64,000 nt of DNA from an uncultured Acidobacteriota bacterium (GTDB lineage Bacteria; Acidobacteriota; Terriglobia; Bryobacterales; Bryobacteraceae), in contig CADECY010000001.1 in assembly GCA_902825945.1 (NCBI GenBank), positions 141,366 through 205,365 of the forward strand, given 5' to 3'. How positions within the stretch are numbered: the stretch's first letter is position 1; each line of letters opens with the position of its first letter. The notes under the pieces were generated by a model. The model did no database searches. It was not told the origin of the DNA and was given only the letters and a program-made list of their open reading frames with translations. Made by a program: the position numbers and the translations under genes. Positions 17,373-25,927 of this stretch are shown here, one piece after another.

Positions 17373-18049
17373 CGGGCTTGACGCATCCTTGGCGCGCGCG
17401 AACCATCCTGGTGTCCCGTTTGAAGGGAATGAAAAGTTCGGCCAGTACTTCGGCAAGATCGAAGGCCAGATCATCCAATCTCCCGTTTCAGAGTCAATTG
17501 AGGCGGTTGAACTCGGTCCGGGGCGATCCCAAGCACAAACCCGTCCAGCCGGCTCGAGTTGAGTGCGGGGGATTTACTACCGCCGGAGATCACCCGAATG
17601 ATCGTCAAATGCAGAGCGATTGGTCTGGGGCCGGCCCGTACTGGTGGGCATTCACTTCAGCGCTGATCAGGCGCACGATCTGGGTTCGTCCACAGCGACG
17701 AGTGGTTGTCCTGGATCAGTAGTGGAACCGGCACGCCAAAACGCGAATCTGATCCGGCAGAACGCGATCCACCAAACGATGCTCCGCTGTAATCCTGCGT
17801 GACCGGCAGCAAGCGAGATCGTGCGATCTTCGCGGCGAGAAGGCGGCGCCTCATCGTTTCGGAGCCGAGTAGGTAGGCCGTCTCGCGCTCGGACTCAATC
17901 TCGCCAAACCTCGATCGGCACAATGACCGCAACCGGCTCGCCACCTTCGTTGGACCTTCTGTCTGAGTCCGGCCTCAGCGTACATCGCCAAGACGCGGGA
18001 ACCGAGGCTTGCGCCGCGAGTACAGGCCCACCCGTGTGACGAAGGTGCC
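17373..18049. other. Gene graveyard between cytochrome gene and its decayed copy
   Basis: No intact gene. The only recognisable content is the YefM-YoeB relic on the minus strand. The first ~340 bases after the cytochrome stop show no protein similarity I can name in any frame; the ORFs there are short and mutually overlapping. Confidence 0.6.
17716..17965 (-). pseudogene. YefM-YoeB toxin-antitoxin relic, fused and frameshifted
   Basis: Read on the minus strand. One frame gives GGEPVAVIVPIEVW then a stop at 17895, the end of a Phd/YefM core. The next frame continues as ESERETAYLLGSETMRRRLL, the YefM C-terminal helix that contacts toxin. This runs at about 17820 into a third frame reading HDLACCRSRRIT, AEHRLVDRV and VLACRFHY then stop, the conserved C-terminal third of YoeB/Txe toxins. 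So the antitoxin has a frameshift, and a deletion removed roughly the first two thirds of the toxin. The toxin's terminal Tyr motif survives, but no functional protein can be made. Confidence 0.75.
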
Positions 18050-18413
18050 GACGGCAAGCGGAGAGATGCGCCGCAAGGCGTCCGAGGTCGGCATCTATTT
18101 CACAAGGGAGCCGCCGAAAGAGCGGGGCGGCACGTTCGACGTGCCAGTAGAGGTGGTTTCCGTGCAGCCGCACATGCATCTGCGCGGCAAAGCGATGCAT
18201 TTGCGAGCCGTGTTTCCGGACCGGAGCACGGCGCCGCTGATCGACGTTCCGAAGTACGGCTTCAACCCGCGGACCACCTATTTCCTGAAACAGCTACTCA
18301 CTGTCCCCGCTGGCGGCAAGAGCGAGTACTTGCCTGGTCCGACAATTCGCCGAACAACAAGTTCAATCCCGATCCGAAGCGCCCGGTCTCATGGGGCCTG
18401 ATCAGAACTGGAA
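18050..18413 (+). pseudogene. Decayed 3' copy of the cytochrome/monooxygenase gene (copy 2)
   Basis: Translates to ASEVGIYFTREPPKER, then after a deletion of about 90 bases to VVSVQPHMHLRGKAMHLRAV and TTYFLKQLLTVPAGGKSEY, closely matching residues ~265-395 of the intact gene at 16083. A one-base deletion at about 18330 shifts the frame, yet the DNA from GACAATTCGCC to GGTCTCATGGGGC is identical to the intact gene for over 50 bases. Similarity stops at about 18412, inside the last codons of the convergent MBOAT gene. It has no start and no heme domain. Confidence 0.85.
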
Positions 18414-19772
18414 GTAGACGAAGGGCACCATGGTGTCCGTGACGCCAAACATCTCCAGCACCAGTAGCAGGCCCGTCAGCGCGGCCGAGTACCGCCAGCC
18501 CGGCGAGAGCGAAAGCCGCTCGACCCAGCCCGAACGTTCTTCGGTGATCCACGCCGCCGCACCCGCGAGTGCGAGCCCCGTCTGCCACGCGTTCCATGGC
18601 CACGTTCCCGCCTCGCCCGCGAACATTTCCTTGAACACGCGGCCTGCCGTGGCGGCATCCGGCGCGCGGAACAGCACCCAGCCGAGAGTCACCAGAAGGA
18701 ACGTAGGGGCCGCACGGAGGATCGACTGGGACGCTGCCGAACCCATCCCCAATGCCCTCTCGCCTGCGAGCAGCGCTCCGTGATAGCCTCCCCACAGCAC
18801 GAACGTCCAACTCGCTCCGTGCCAAAGGCCGCCGAGCAGCATGGTCAGCATGAGGTTGCGGTAGGTGGCCAGCCGCGAGCCGCGATTGCCGCCCAACGGG
18901 ATGTAGAGGTAATCGCGCAGCCAACTCGACAGCGAGATGTGCCAGCGCCGCCAGAAATCCGTGATGCTCGTGGCCAGGTAAGGGCGGCGGAAGTTCTCGG
19001 GGAAGTGAAAGCCAAACAACTTGGCCATACCGATCGCCATGTCGGTGTAGCCGGAGAAGTCGAAATAGATCTGCAGGCCGAACGCCGCCGCGCCCCCCCA
19101 TGCCGTGAGCAAGCCTGAGGGAAGTTCGGCGAAATAGGCGTCCGAGACGCGCGCGAAATTGTCGGCGAGAGCCATCTTTTTGGTGAGTCCCAGCACGCAG
19201 AGAAAGGCGCCGCGCGCCATCTCCTCCCGCGTGGGGACGCGCCACGGCAGTAGGTCGCCGAAGAACTCGCGGGCGCGGACGATCGGCCCGGCCACCAGCT
19301 GCGGAAAGAACGCGATGAAGAGCGCGTAGTCGAGCACGTTGGTGACGGCGCGCTGCCGGCCGCGGTAGACGTCCACTACATAGGAAATGCTCTGGAATGT
19401 GTGGAAGCTGATGCCGAGCGGCAGCACGATGTCCAGCGCAAATGCACTCGCCGGGCGGCCGAGCAATTGCGCCGCGATCGACGCACCGAAATTGTAGTAC
19501 TTGAAAAACGCAAGGAAGGCGAGATTCGCCCCGAGGCTGGCGATGAGCGCCCAGCGCTCGCGGCGAACCTCCAACCACCGCGCCGCTGCATAGTCAATCG
19601 CCGTAAGTGCCCACAGCAGTGGCAGAAAGGCGGGGTTCCAACTGGCGTAGAAAAGGTAACTGGCCGTCAGGAGAATGGTTCGTCGCACGCGCGGCCGCCC
19701 GGCTCCGGCCAGATAGAACAATGCCGCCGTAGCCGCCAGCAACAACCCGAATTGCCCAGTATGAAACGGCAC
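18402..19772 (-). CDS. MBOAT family membrane O-acyltransferase (AlgI-like)
   Basis: 456 residues, about 10 hydrophobic segments. The AlgI/DltB signatures are present: FFPQLVAGPIVRAREF, YFDFSGYTDMAIGMAKLFGF, NFRRPYLATSITDFWRRWHISLSSWLRDYLYIPLGG split across residues ~245-285, and LLGGLWHGASWTFVLWGGYHG with the catalytic His. It moves acyl groups across the membrane to an exported glycan. The start is GTG at 19772 behind GAGGAG. The divergent SGNH gene 32 bases away is its natural partner. The stop codon sits at the edge of cytochrome-gene copy 2. Confidence 0.9.
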   Translation of the reverse strand: MPFHTGQFGLLLAATAALFYLAGAGRPRVRRTILLTASYLFYASWNPAFLPLLWALTAIDYAAARWLEVRRERWALIASLGANLAFLAFFKYYNFGASIAAQLLGRPASAFALDIVLPLGISFHTFQSISYVVDVYRGRQRAVTNVLDYALFIAFFPQLVAGPIVRAREFFGDLLPWRVPTREEMARGAFLCVLGLTKKMALADNFARVSDAYFAELPSGLLTAWGGAAAFGLQIYFDFSGYTDMAIGMAKLFGFHFPENFRRPYLATSITDFWRRWHISLSSWLRDYLYIPLGGNRGSRLATYRNLMLTMLLGGLWHGASWTFVLWGGYHGALLAGERALGMGSAASQSILRAAPTFLLVTLGWVLFRAPDAATAGRVFKEMFAGEAGTWPWNAWQTGLALAGAAAWITEERSGWVERLSLSPGWRYSAALTGLLLVLEMFGVTDTMVPFVYFQF

Positions 19773-19804
19773 CGCTCCTCAGTGTATCCGCCCTCTGCCT
19801 CTCT

Positions 19805-20794
19805 ATGCCATACTGTTCCCTTGTGAAGCTCGCCGTCTGGTGGGCGATCCCCCTGGTCGCCCTGTTCAGCCTTGACGCGCTACTATTCCGCACGGGGGTG
19901 TATCCTCGCTGGCTCGAGCCGCAATCCTACGCCGGGCATGTGGAGCAGATGATCGAGCGGGCCGCGCGCGTGCCCGATGGCTCTGTGCTGGTGCTGGGCG
20001 ACTCCAGAATTGCAGAGGGGCTCTCTTCACGGCTGGCTTCGGCGGAGTCCGGTGGCCTGCCGTTCTTCAACGCCGCCGTCCCGGCCTCTTCTCCGCGCTG
20101 CTGGTTCTACTTCCTCAATCGCCTCGGTCCCGGGCGTTGGAGCCGTATCGTGCTGCCGCTCGACGACTACAGCGACGAAGACGGTAATTGGGATGTGGCC
20201 GACACCGATCTCGACACGGCCATTCTGGCAGGTACGCTCTCGCTCGCCGATGCGCCCGGGTTTGTCGCCTCGCACTCCTCGATCGCCGCGCGGGCCACGG
20301 CGCTGCGCAACACGCTGTTCAAGGGCTTCGCGTTCCAGCGCGACCTCCGCGAGTTCCTCACCGCGCCCCGTGTGCGTCTGGAGAAGGTTTCGCAGGCGCG
20401 GGCCGGGAGCGCCGCCTGGCTGGATGGGTACGAAGGCCTCGCGGCAGAGCTCGCCGCGGATCAGATTCCAGCGCCGCGCGCGATGAGTCCGCAGCACGGC
20501 TGGCATCACCGCTACCGCTTGCGCTGGCTCGGAAGTTTTCGAGACTCAGCGGGCGGTCCGGAGCGACTGCTCGCAATCCGGCTGCCGCGCCTCCGGCCCC
20601 GGTCAGCGGCGAATCTGCCCAGCGCGGTTCGCACGCTGGGTCTGGCCGCCGCGCCTACCTCCTTATTTGAACCGCTCGAGCACCGCGAGTTTTTCGCCGA
20701 CACCGAGCACCTCAACCGCCGCGGGCGCGCCGAGTTCTCCAGACTCCTCGGCGGATTCCTCAAAGCCGCCGCCGGTATGCAACACTCCCGTTGA
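19805..20794 (+). CDS. SGNH-type partner of the MBOAT (AlgJ/DltD-like role)
   Basis: 329 residues with an N-terminal membrane anchor (LAVWWAIPLVALFSLDALLF) and an SGNH-type fold outside. The nucleophile block is VLVLGDSRIAEGL near residue 62, and the C-terminal Asp-His pair is in FADTEHLNRRGRAEF. Proteins of this kind complete the glycan O-acylation started by a periplasm-facing MBOAT. ATG at 19805 is given; GTG at 19823 would also leave the anchor intact and is 9 bases after CATACT. It is divergent from the MBOAT gene. Confidence 0.75.
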   Translation: MPYCSLVKLAVWWAIPLVALFSLDALLFRTGVYPRWLEPQSYAGHVEQMIERAARVPDGSVLVLGDSRIAEGLSSRLASAESGGLPFFNAAVPASSPRCWFYFLNRLGPGRWSRIVLPLDDYSDEDGNWDVADTDLDTAILAGTLSLADAPGFVASHSSIAARATALRNTLFKGFAFQRDLREFLTAPRVRLEKVSQARAGSAAWLDGYEGLAAELAADQIPAPRAMSPQHGWHHRYRLRWLGSFRDSAGGPERLLAIRLPRLRPRSAANLPSAVRTLGLAAAPTSLFEPLEHREFFADTEHLNRRGRAEFSRLLGGFLKAAAGMQHSR

Positions 20795-21019
20795 ACGGGG
20801 CTGGGGTGGTCGGCTCGCACGCCGCCACCGCGCTCGTCTTGCGAGCGCATGCTCTTCAAGGCGGAGTACGCGTTGCCATGGATGTACCTAACCAACACCG
20901 GCCACTTGTCACCAATCCGCGGCAAGCCGTGTTCGATCCCACGGTCGTGTCGGCCGCCACGCTCGAATGGAACACCGTCCGCATATGTTCCAGAGTCACG
21001 ATCTCAGTGTGTATCTCTC
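20795..21019. other. Non-coding gap after the SGNH gene
   Basis: No gene recognised. Short frames read across it in both directions without family resemblance. It leads into the second decayed copy of the cytochrome gene and may itself be older, unrecognisable debris of that gene. Confidence 0.5.
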
Positions 21020-21165
21020 CGCGCAGACCACCTATTTCCTGAAGCAGCCGTTCGCGGTCCCCGCTCCGGCAAGATCGAGTGCTCTGCCCGGTTCGACAAT
21101 TCGCCGAACAACAAGTTCAATCCCGATCCGAAGCGCACGGTCTCGTGTGGCGATCGGAGCTACTC
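21020..21165 (+). pseudogene. Decayed 3' copy of the cytochrome/monooxygenase gene (copy 3)
   Basis: The DNA reads AQTTYFLKQPFAVPA in one frame, then after a one-base deletion SGKIECSARFDNSPNNKFNP and TVSCGDRSY in the next, matching residues ~355-398 of the intact gene at 16083. The stretch AATTCGCCGAACAACAAGTT and the following ~18 bases are identical in all three copies. Similarity ends at about 21164, within a few bases of where copy 2 ends, and again right beside the 3' end of a convergent gene. Confidence 0.8.
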
Positions 21166-21175
21166 AGACCGGCTA

Positions 21176-21826
21176 CTAGCCGCCGGCCCTTCGCCGATAA
21201 TACTCGGCGGTGAGTTCGGCGAGAGGCTTCTCGCCACCCCGATTCTGGCGAAGGGCCTCGAGCACGCCCGCACGGTCCGCCGCGGAGCGCTCCTGCCCCA
21301 GCTTGAACTTCGCTTCCACACGTTCGATCTTCATCTCGTAGCCGGTGATCACACGGCGTAGCCCCGCGAGATAGGACTCCGGCAGCTTGTCGAGCCGCCA
21401 CCGTTCGCCACCTCCGTACTTCGCTTCGTTCGCAGCGGTCAACCGTTCGAGCATCGCGCTCAGCGCGTTCTCGTCCGTGATCGGCACCGGCCGGCCCGTG
21501 CAATGGACAGCGGCGAAGTTCCACGTCGGTACCGAGAGCGGCGTCTCATACCAGTTCGGAGAGATGTAGCTGTGCGGACCATGAAAGATGAGCGTCGCCT
21601 CCGCGCCTTCGCCCAGCGGTACATGCTGCGGATTGTTTCGCGCGATGTGCCAGTGCAACGTACCCCACTCATCCCTGGATTCCGGCGGCGTGAGCAGCGT
21701 GGGTACGTTGGTCACCTGCAGCCCGCCAGCCGTCGTGATCGCCATCGCGAAGGGATAGGTGTCGAGAAACGTCCGAATGTAGTCGCGGTCCGCTTCGACG
21801 TGGCGCTCCGGAATGTGGATCGTCAT
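21176..21826 (-). CDS. PaiB-like FMN-binding protein
   Basis: 216 residues of the PaiB family with a split-barrel flavin-binding fold: YPFAMAITTAGG, VTNVPTLLT, GTLHWHIARNNPQ, LIFHGPHSYISPNWYE, VPTWNFAAVHCTGRP, and the C-terminal FKLGQERSAADRAGVL. The family is called a negative transcriptional regulator after Bacillus PaiB but has no DNA-binding domain; most members are probably flavin or heme-linked enzymes. No paiA acetyltransferase lies next to it. The stop abuts cytochrome-gene copy 3. Confidence 0.9.
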   Translation of the reverse strand: MTIHIPERHVEADRDYIRTFLDTYPFAMAITTAGGLQVTNVPTLLTPPESRDEWGTLHWHIARNNPQHVPLGEGAEATLIFHGPHSYISPNWYETPLSVPTWNFAAVHCTGRPVPITDENALSAMLERLTAANEAKYGGGERWRLDKLPESYLAGLRRVITGYEMKIERVEAKFKLGQERSAADRAGVLEALRQNRGGEKPLAELTAEYYRRRAGG

Positions 21827-21868
21827 TGGACTCAGTGTCGCATCTCGCGTTCGACTTTCCGCCGAATC

Positions 21869-22792
21869 TCACCGCACCTGGCACATCCCAGTCGATGCCT
21901 GGAACACCATCTGCTGAACCGTGATCTCCATCCGGACGGAATCGTCGTCGAGGCAGGCAAAGCAGGACTCGGCCCCGGACGGAGGCGCCGTTTCCACGAG
22001 TGCCGCGATCCGTTCATGCCGCCCGCACGCCGTGGCTTCAAGCCTCGATCCGGAATCCCGAACACCGGTCCGCAACGCACGATAGCCGTTGGTCACGAAG
22101 ATGCGCCCGTTTTCCGCGAATCGAATCTCCGCGCGCAGCGGCGTCCGCTCGATCACCGCCATTTCGCCTGGCCGAACACCGGTGAGCAGCAGCAGCGAAT
22201 CCGACGCAACCGTCGTGGTGCGCAGAGCGTTCAGCGCCGAAGTGAAATCCGGCGCCTCCTCGAGAATCTGGCGCAGAAGGAAAACGATGGGGCACGCAGG
22301 CTCCAGCCTCTCGTCGCTACTGACGGCATTGAGCGTCACGGCGAACCTGCCGGGTGCGATGCCAGAGAATACGCCCACTAACCCGGGCCATCCTACGGTC
22401 GTGAACTCGCCCGCCGGCGCTCCGGCAAACCGGGTGACCATCGTATAGCGCCGTAGCATCTCGTTCTCGGTCCACCAGTCGAGATTGCGCGCATGCAACG
22501 GACCATCAGGCGTATCCACCGCGAACGCCGTGCAGCCCAGGACCGCCTTCAACGCGTCATAGTACAGATTTCCGGCCACCACGGCATCGGCTGCGACACC
22601 GGCTCGCGCGGCCAAGCCTTCCATTTCGGCCCAGTAGTCCGCGCGAAGGTGGGGCCGCGCGATGCTCGCGACGAGTGACGCAGGAAGCCCCAGGTCGCGC
22701 TGATACAGTTCGAGCAACTGTCGGGCTTCGTTGGCCCGATCAGGGTCCAGTTTCCAACGAACCCGGGGCGCAACGGCCAAATCGACGTTCAT
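21869..22792 (-). CDS. C45 / acid-ceramidase-like Ntn hydrolase
   Basis: 307 residues. The central sequence LGCTAFAVDTPDGPLHARNLDWW is the signature of linear amide C-N hydrolases of the NAAA/acid ceramidase and C45 acyltransferase group; the Cys at about residue 87 would become the N-terminal nucleophile after autocleavage. Later VTLNAVSSDE and LLLLTGVRPGEMAVIER fit the same fold. It should hydrolyse an acylamide. No signal peptide is visible, so a cytoplasmic substrate such as an N-acyl amino acid is more likely than ceramide. The gap to the PaiB-like gene is 42 bases. Confidence 0.75.
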   Translation of the reverse strand: MNVDLAVAPRVRWKLDPDRANEARQLLELYQRDLGLPASLVASIARPHLRADYWAEMEGLAARAGVAADAVVAGNLYYDALKAVLGCTAFAVDTPDGPLHARNLDWWTENEMLRRYTMVTRFAGAPAGEFTTVGWPGLVGVFSGIAPGRFAVTLNAVSSDERLEPACPIVFLLRQILEEAPDFTSALNALRTTTVASDSLLLLTGVRPGEMAVIERTPLRAEIRFAENGRIFVTNGYRALRTGVRDSGSRLEATACGRHERIAALVETAPPSGAESCFACLDDDSVRMEITVQQMVFQASTGMCQVR

Positions 22793-22824
22793 TCATGCAT
22801 CCCCGCGTTCAAAACGCCCGGGTA

Positions 22825-23745
22825 TCAGTGCCCTTCCGCTTCCAGGAACCGTTCGCACTCGATCGCGGCCATGCAACCCGCGCCCGATGCGGTGATCGCC
22901 TGCCGGTAGATCCGGTCCTGCACGTCTCCGGCGTGGAACACGCCCGCGACGTTCGTTCGCGCGCCACCGTGCGAAATGATGTAGCCATCGGGATCGAGAT
23001 CGAGTTGGCCTTGGAACACCTTCGTGTTCGGAATATGGCCGATCGCGACGAAGAATCCGTCCACTTCGCGCGTCTCGGCGGCGCCGGTCTTCAGGTTTCG
23101 CAGTTTCACTCCGGTCACCACGCCTTGGCTGACGTCGAGCACTTCATCGACCACGGTATTGGTCAACATCTCGATCTTCGGATTCGCGCGAACGCGGTCG
23201 AGCATGATCTTCGACGCGCGGAACTCCTCGCGCCGGTGGACGAGCGCCACGTTCGAGAACCGCGTCAGGAAGTTCGCCTCCTCGCATGCGGAATCGCCAC
23301 CGCCGATCACCATGATCTTCTTGCCGCGATAGAAGAATCCGTCGCAGGTGGCGCACGAACTCACGCCCTTGCCAATCAGCTTCTGTTCGGACTCGATTCC
23401 CAACCACCGCGCCGAGGCACCCGTCGCCACGATGAGCGTGCTCGTCTCTTCCCACGTGCCGTCGATGTTCACGCGGAACGGACGTTTGGAAAGATCCACT
23501 TCAATCACGGTGCCGTTGACGTACTCCGCGCCGAAGTGCTCCGCCTGTTTCTTCATCTGCTCGACTAGCACTGGTCCGTCGATGCCCTCGGGGAAGCCCG
23601 GAAAATTCTCCACCAGACTCGTGATCGAGAGCTGTCCACCGGGTTCGTATCCTGTGACAACCAGCGGTTTCAGGTTGGCGCGCGAGGCATAGATCGCGGC
23701 CGTGTTTCCGGCGCAGCCGGAGCCCATGATGATGACGTTACGCAT
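22825..23745 (-). CDS. trxB: Thioredoxin-disulfide reductase
   Basis: 306 residues, normal TrxB length. FAD-binding IIMGSGCAGNTAAIYASRA at the N-terminus (Gly-x-Gly-x-x-Gly with Cys inside, slightly unusual), GGQLSITSLVENFPGFPEGI, the redox-active CATC in GVSSCATCDGFFYRG, the NADPH motif VIGGGDSACEEANFL and C-terminal FHAGDVQDRIYRQAITASGAG. It reduces thioredoxin with NADPH in the cytoplasm. No trxA gene is adjacent. It follows feoB on the same strand with only 24 bases between, but a strong hairpin lies at the feoB end. Confidence 0.95.
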   Translation of the reverse strand: MRNVIIMGSGCAGNTAAIYASRANLKPLVVTGYEPGGQLSITSLVENFPGFPEGIDGPVLVEQMKKQAEHFGAEYVNGTVIEVDLSKRPFRVNIDGTWEETSTLIVATGASARWLGIESEQKLIGKGVSSCATCDGFFYRGKKIMVIGGGDSACEEANFLTRFSNVALVHRREEFRASKIMLDRVRANPKIEMLTNTVVDEVLDVSQGVVTGVKLRNLKTGAAETREVDGFFVAIGHIPNTKVFQGQLDLDPDGYIISHGGARTNVAGVFHAGDVQDRIYRQAITASGAGCMAAIECERFLEAEGH

Positions 23746-23769
23746 GAGGGGTCGGAATCCCTCATAGTA

Positions 23770-25632
23770 TCAGAACAGGGCTGTTACAGCCCTGTTTGCG
23801 ATCCACGCACAGACGTACGCCAAGCCGGTCATGTACGCGAACTGGATGGCCGGCCACTTCCATCCGCCGGTCTCGCGTTTCACCACCGCGACCGTCGACA
23901 TGCACTGCATGGCGAAAGCGAAAAAGATGAGCAGCGCGACCGCGCCGCCGAGCGTGAGATCCCGCTGGAGGGCGCCTTGCAATCCCGTGGTATCCTCTCC
24001 CGCGTTCTCGATCCCATAGATGGTGCCGAGCGTTCCGACGATCACTTCGCGCGCGGCGAGACTCGTGATGAGGCCGATTCCGATCTTCCAGTTGAAACCC
24101 AGTGGCGCGATAAGGGGCTCCACGGCGCGGCCGATCGTGCCCGCGAGGCTATCCCGGATCTCGGGTGCCTTGCCGGCAACGAATGGCACGTGCGCGAGAA
24201 TCCACAGCCCGATCGCCACGGCGAGGATGACGGTGCCGGCGCGGCGCACGAAGACCATGCCCCGGTCGAGCAGGCGCAGCCCGATCGACCGTAGCGTCGG
24301 CCACCGATAGGGAGGCAGCTCCATGACGAACGGTGCACGATCTCCCTTCAGAACCGAAGACCGCAGGATTCGCGCGGTGACCACTGCCGCGGCGAATCCG
24401 AGGAGGTAAAGCCCGATCAACGCCCATACACGTCCACCGAGCGGGATGAACGCGGCGATGATCAGCGTGTAGACCGGGAGCCTAGCCGAGCACGTCATAA
24501 ACGGTGCGATGAGAATCGTCGCGATGCGATCGCGTTTGTTCTCGATCGTGCGCGTGGCCATGATCGCCGGAACCGCGCAGGCGTAGGCCGAAAGCAGCGG
24601 AATGAATGATTTTCCCTGGAGACCCACGCGCGCCATCGTGCGATCAGCGATCAGCGCCGCGCGCGCCAGGTAGCCTGAGTCCTCGAGGATTCCGATGAAC
24701 AGGAACAGAAGCAGGATCTGCGGCAGAAACACGAGAACCGAGCCAACGCCGCCCCAAACGCCTTCGATCAACAGATCCTTGAACATCGAGTCAGGCAGGT
24801 TGGCGCCGAGCCATTTGCCGGATTCGGCGATGAGCGCTTCGACTCCGTCCATGAGCGGCTGCGCGCCGGCGAAGATCGTCTGGAAGACAGCGACCACGAC
24901 CGCCATGAAAACGAGCGGTCCCCACAGCGGATGCAGAAAGACAGCGTCCAGCCGGCGGCTCCACAACGGTGGAGCGGGGGCGCGGTAGGAGTCCGACGAC
25001 ATTCGCTGCGCCCAGGCGCGGCACGCGGGCACCTGATTGAGTACCGGCAACTCGAGGGGAGAGGGCACGGCGACATCGCCGCCGAGAAATTCGTAGACCG
25101 GCTCGAGCCCTTGCCCTTTGGCCGCGCTGGCAAGGACCACAGTGGTGCCGAGCCGCTGCGCAATCGCCGCCGTGTCGATCTCGCCGCCGCGCTTTTGCAA
25201 ATCGTCGGCCATGTTGAGCACGACCAGCGTTGGCAAGCCGAGGCTGAGGATCGGCGCGGCGAGCATCAGATGGCGCCCGAGATTGGTGGCATCGAGGATC
25301 AGCAGAACGGCGTCCGGACGCCGCGTGCCGGGCATCGTGCCCATCAGCACGTCTCGTGTCACCTGCTCGTCTTCGGAGCGCGGTTCGAGGCTGTAAACCC
25401 CGGGAAGATCGACGACATCGACCTCTCTTCCGCGAATCAGTTGCATCCGGCCCGTGCGATGCTCGACGGTGACGCCCGGGTAGTTCGCGACCTTTTGCCG
25501 AAGACCGGTCAGGCGGTTGAACAGTGTCGATTTGCCGGAATTCGGCGGACCGACGATTGCGACGGTGTACGGGCGAGATGAGCCCTCGATTTGGACGAGG
25601 CGGCCCGCGACTTCCGGCCCGCAATGGCTCAT
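23770..25632 (-). CDS. feoB: Ferrous iron transporter B
   Basis: 620 residues, somewhat shorter than the ~770 of enteric FeoB. The G domain has GPPNSGKSTLFNRLTG (G1), the NYPGVTVEHRTG switch, DLPGVYSLEPRSEDEQ (G3) and VVLNMAD (G4). The membrane part has two Gate-like repeats (GYLARAALIADRTMARVGLQGKSF) and the conserved Cys region PFMTCSARLPVYTLII. It imports Fe(II) through the inner membrane. Its start is 9 bases after the feoA stop, so feoAB is one unit. Confidence 0.95.
   Translation of the reverse strand: MSHCGPEVAGRLVQIEGSSRPYTVAIVGPPNSGKSTLFNRLTGLRQKVANYPGVTVEHRTGRMQLIRGREVDVVDLPGVYSLEPRSEDEQVTRDVLMGTMPGTRRPDAVLLILDATNLGRHLMLAAPILSLGLPTLVVLNMADDLQKRGGEIDTAAIAQRLGTTVVLASAAKGQGLEPVYEFLGGDVAVPSPLELPVLNQVPACRAWAQRMSSDSYRAPAPPLWSRRLDAVFLHPLWGPLVFMAVVVAVFQTIFAGAQPLMDGVEALIAESGKWLGANLPDSMFKDLLIEGVWGGVGSVLVFLPQILLLFLFIGILEDSGYLARAALIADRTMARVGLQGKSFIPLLSAYACAVPAIMATRTIENKRDRIATILIAPFMTCSARLPVYTLIIAAFIPLGGRVWALIGLYLLGFAAAVVTARILRSSVLKGDRAPFVMELPPYRWPTLRSIGLRLLDRGMVFVRRAGTVILAVAIGLWILAHVPFVAGKAPEIRDSLAGTIGRAVEPLIAPLGFNWKIGIGLITSLAAREVIVGTLGTIYGIENAGEDTTGLQGALQRDLTLGGAVALLIFFAFAMQCMSTVAVVKRETGGWKWPAIQFAYMTGLAYVCAWIANRAVTALF
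23774..23796 (-). terminator. Perfect hairpin across the feoB 3' end
   Basis: AACAGGGCTG, a 3-base loop TTA, then CAGCCCTGTT: a 10-bp perfect stem made of the last feoB codons just before the stop. No clear U tract follows, so termination would be weak or factor-assisted; it could instead protect the feoAB message or separate it from trxB. Confidence 0.4.
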
Positions 25633-25641
25633 GAGCGTGCG

Positions 25642-25890
25642 CTACCTGAGCTCGACCTGAATGTGCGCCGCGGTTTCGCGGCGTAGCGCGATTTCCGATC
25701 CGTCCACTTCGAACACTCTCGGGTCGCCACCCGGCGCCGAGCGTCCGGCGCGCACCGAGCCACCTGGCAGAAATCCGAGTTCCATCAAACGCCGGGTGAT
25801 ATCTTCCGGAAGATCGAGGGCCTGGATCGTGGCTTCATCTCCTCGCCGGAGTTCAACGAGAGTGGACGCCTTCTTGCCATTCAGTTGCAT
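25642..25890 (-). CDS. feoA: Ferrous iron transport protein A
   Basis: 82 residues, an SH3-like FeoA domain: TLVELRRGDEATIQAL, LPEDITRRLMELGFLPGGSVRAG and the C-terminal DGSEIALRRETAAHIQVEL. It is a small cytoplasmic partner of FeoB. The ATG at 25890 is only 8 bases from the -10 element of a near-consensus promoter, so the message would start almost at the AUG. Confidence 0.9.
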   Translation of the reverse strand: MQLNGKKASTLVELRRGDEATIQALDLPEDITRRLMELGFLPGGSVRAGRSAPGGDPRVFEVDGSEIALRRETAAHIQVELR

Positions 25891-25898
25891 CTACCTAG

Positions 25899-25927
25899 AG
25901 TATGGGACTCGCGAACCGCGGTGTCAA
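25899..25927 (-). promoter_or_regulatory. feoAB sigma70-type promoter
   Basis: On the minus strand: TTGACA (25927-25922), 17-base spacer, CATACT (25904-25899), then 8 bases to the feoA ATG. The expected transcript start is about 2 bases before the AUG, which would give a leaderless mRNA. A Fur box is not evident. Confidence 0.6.
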
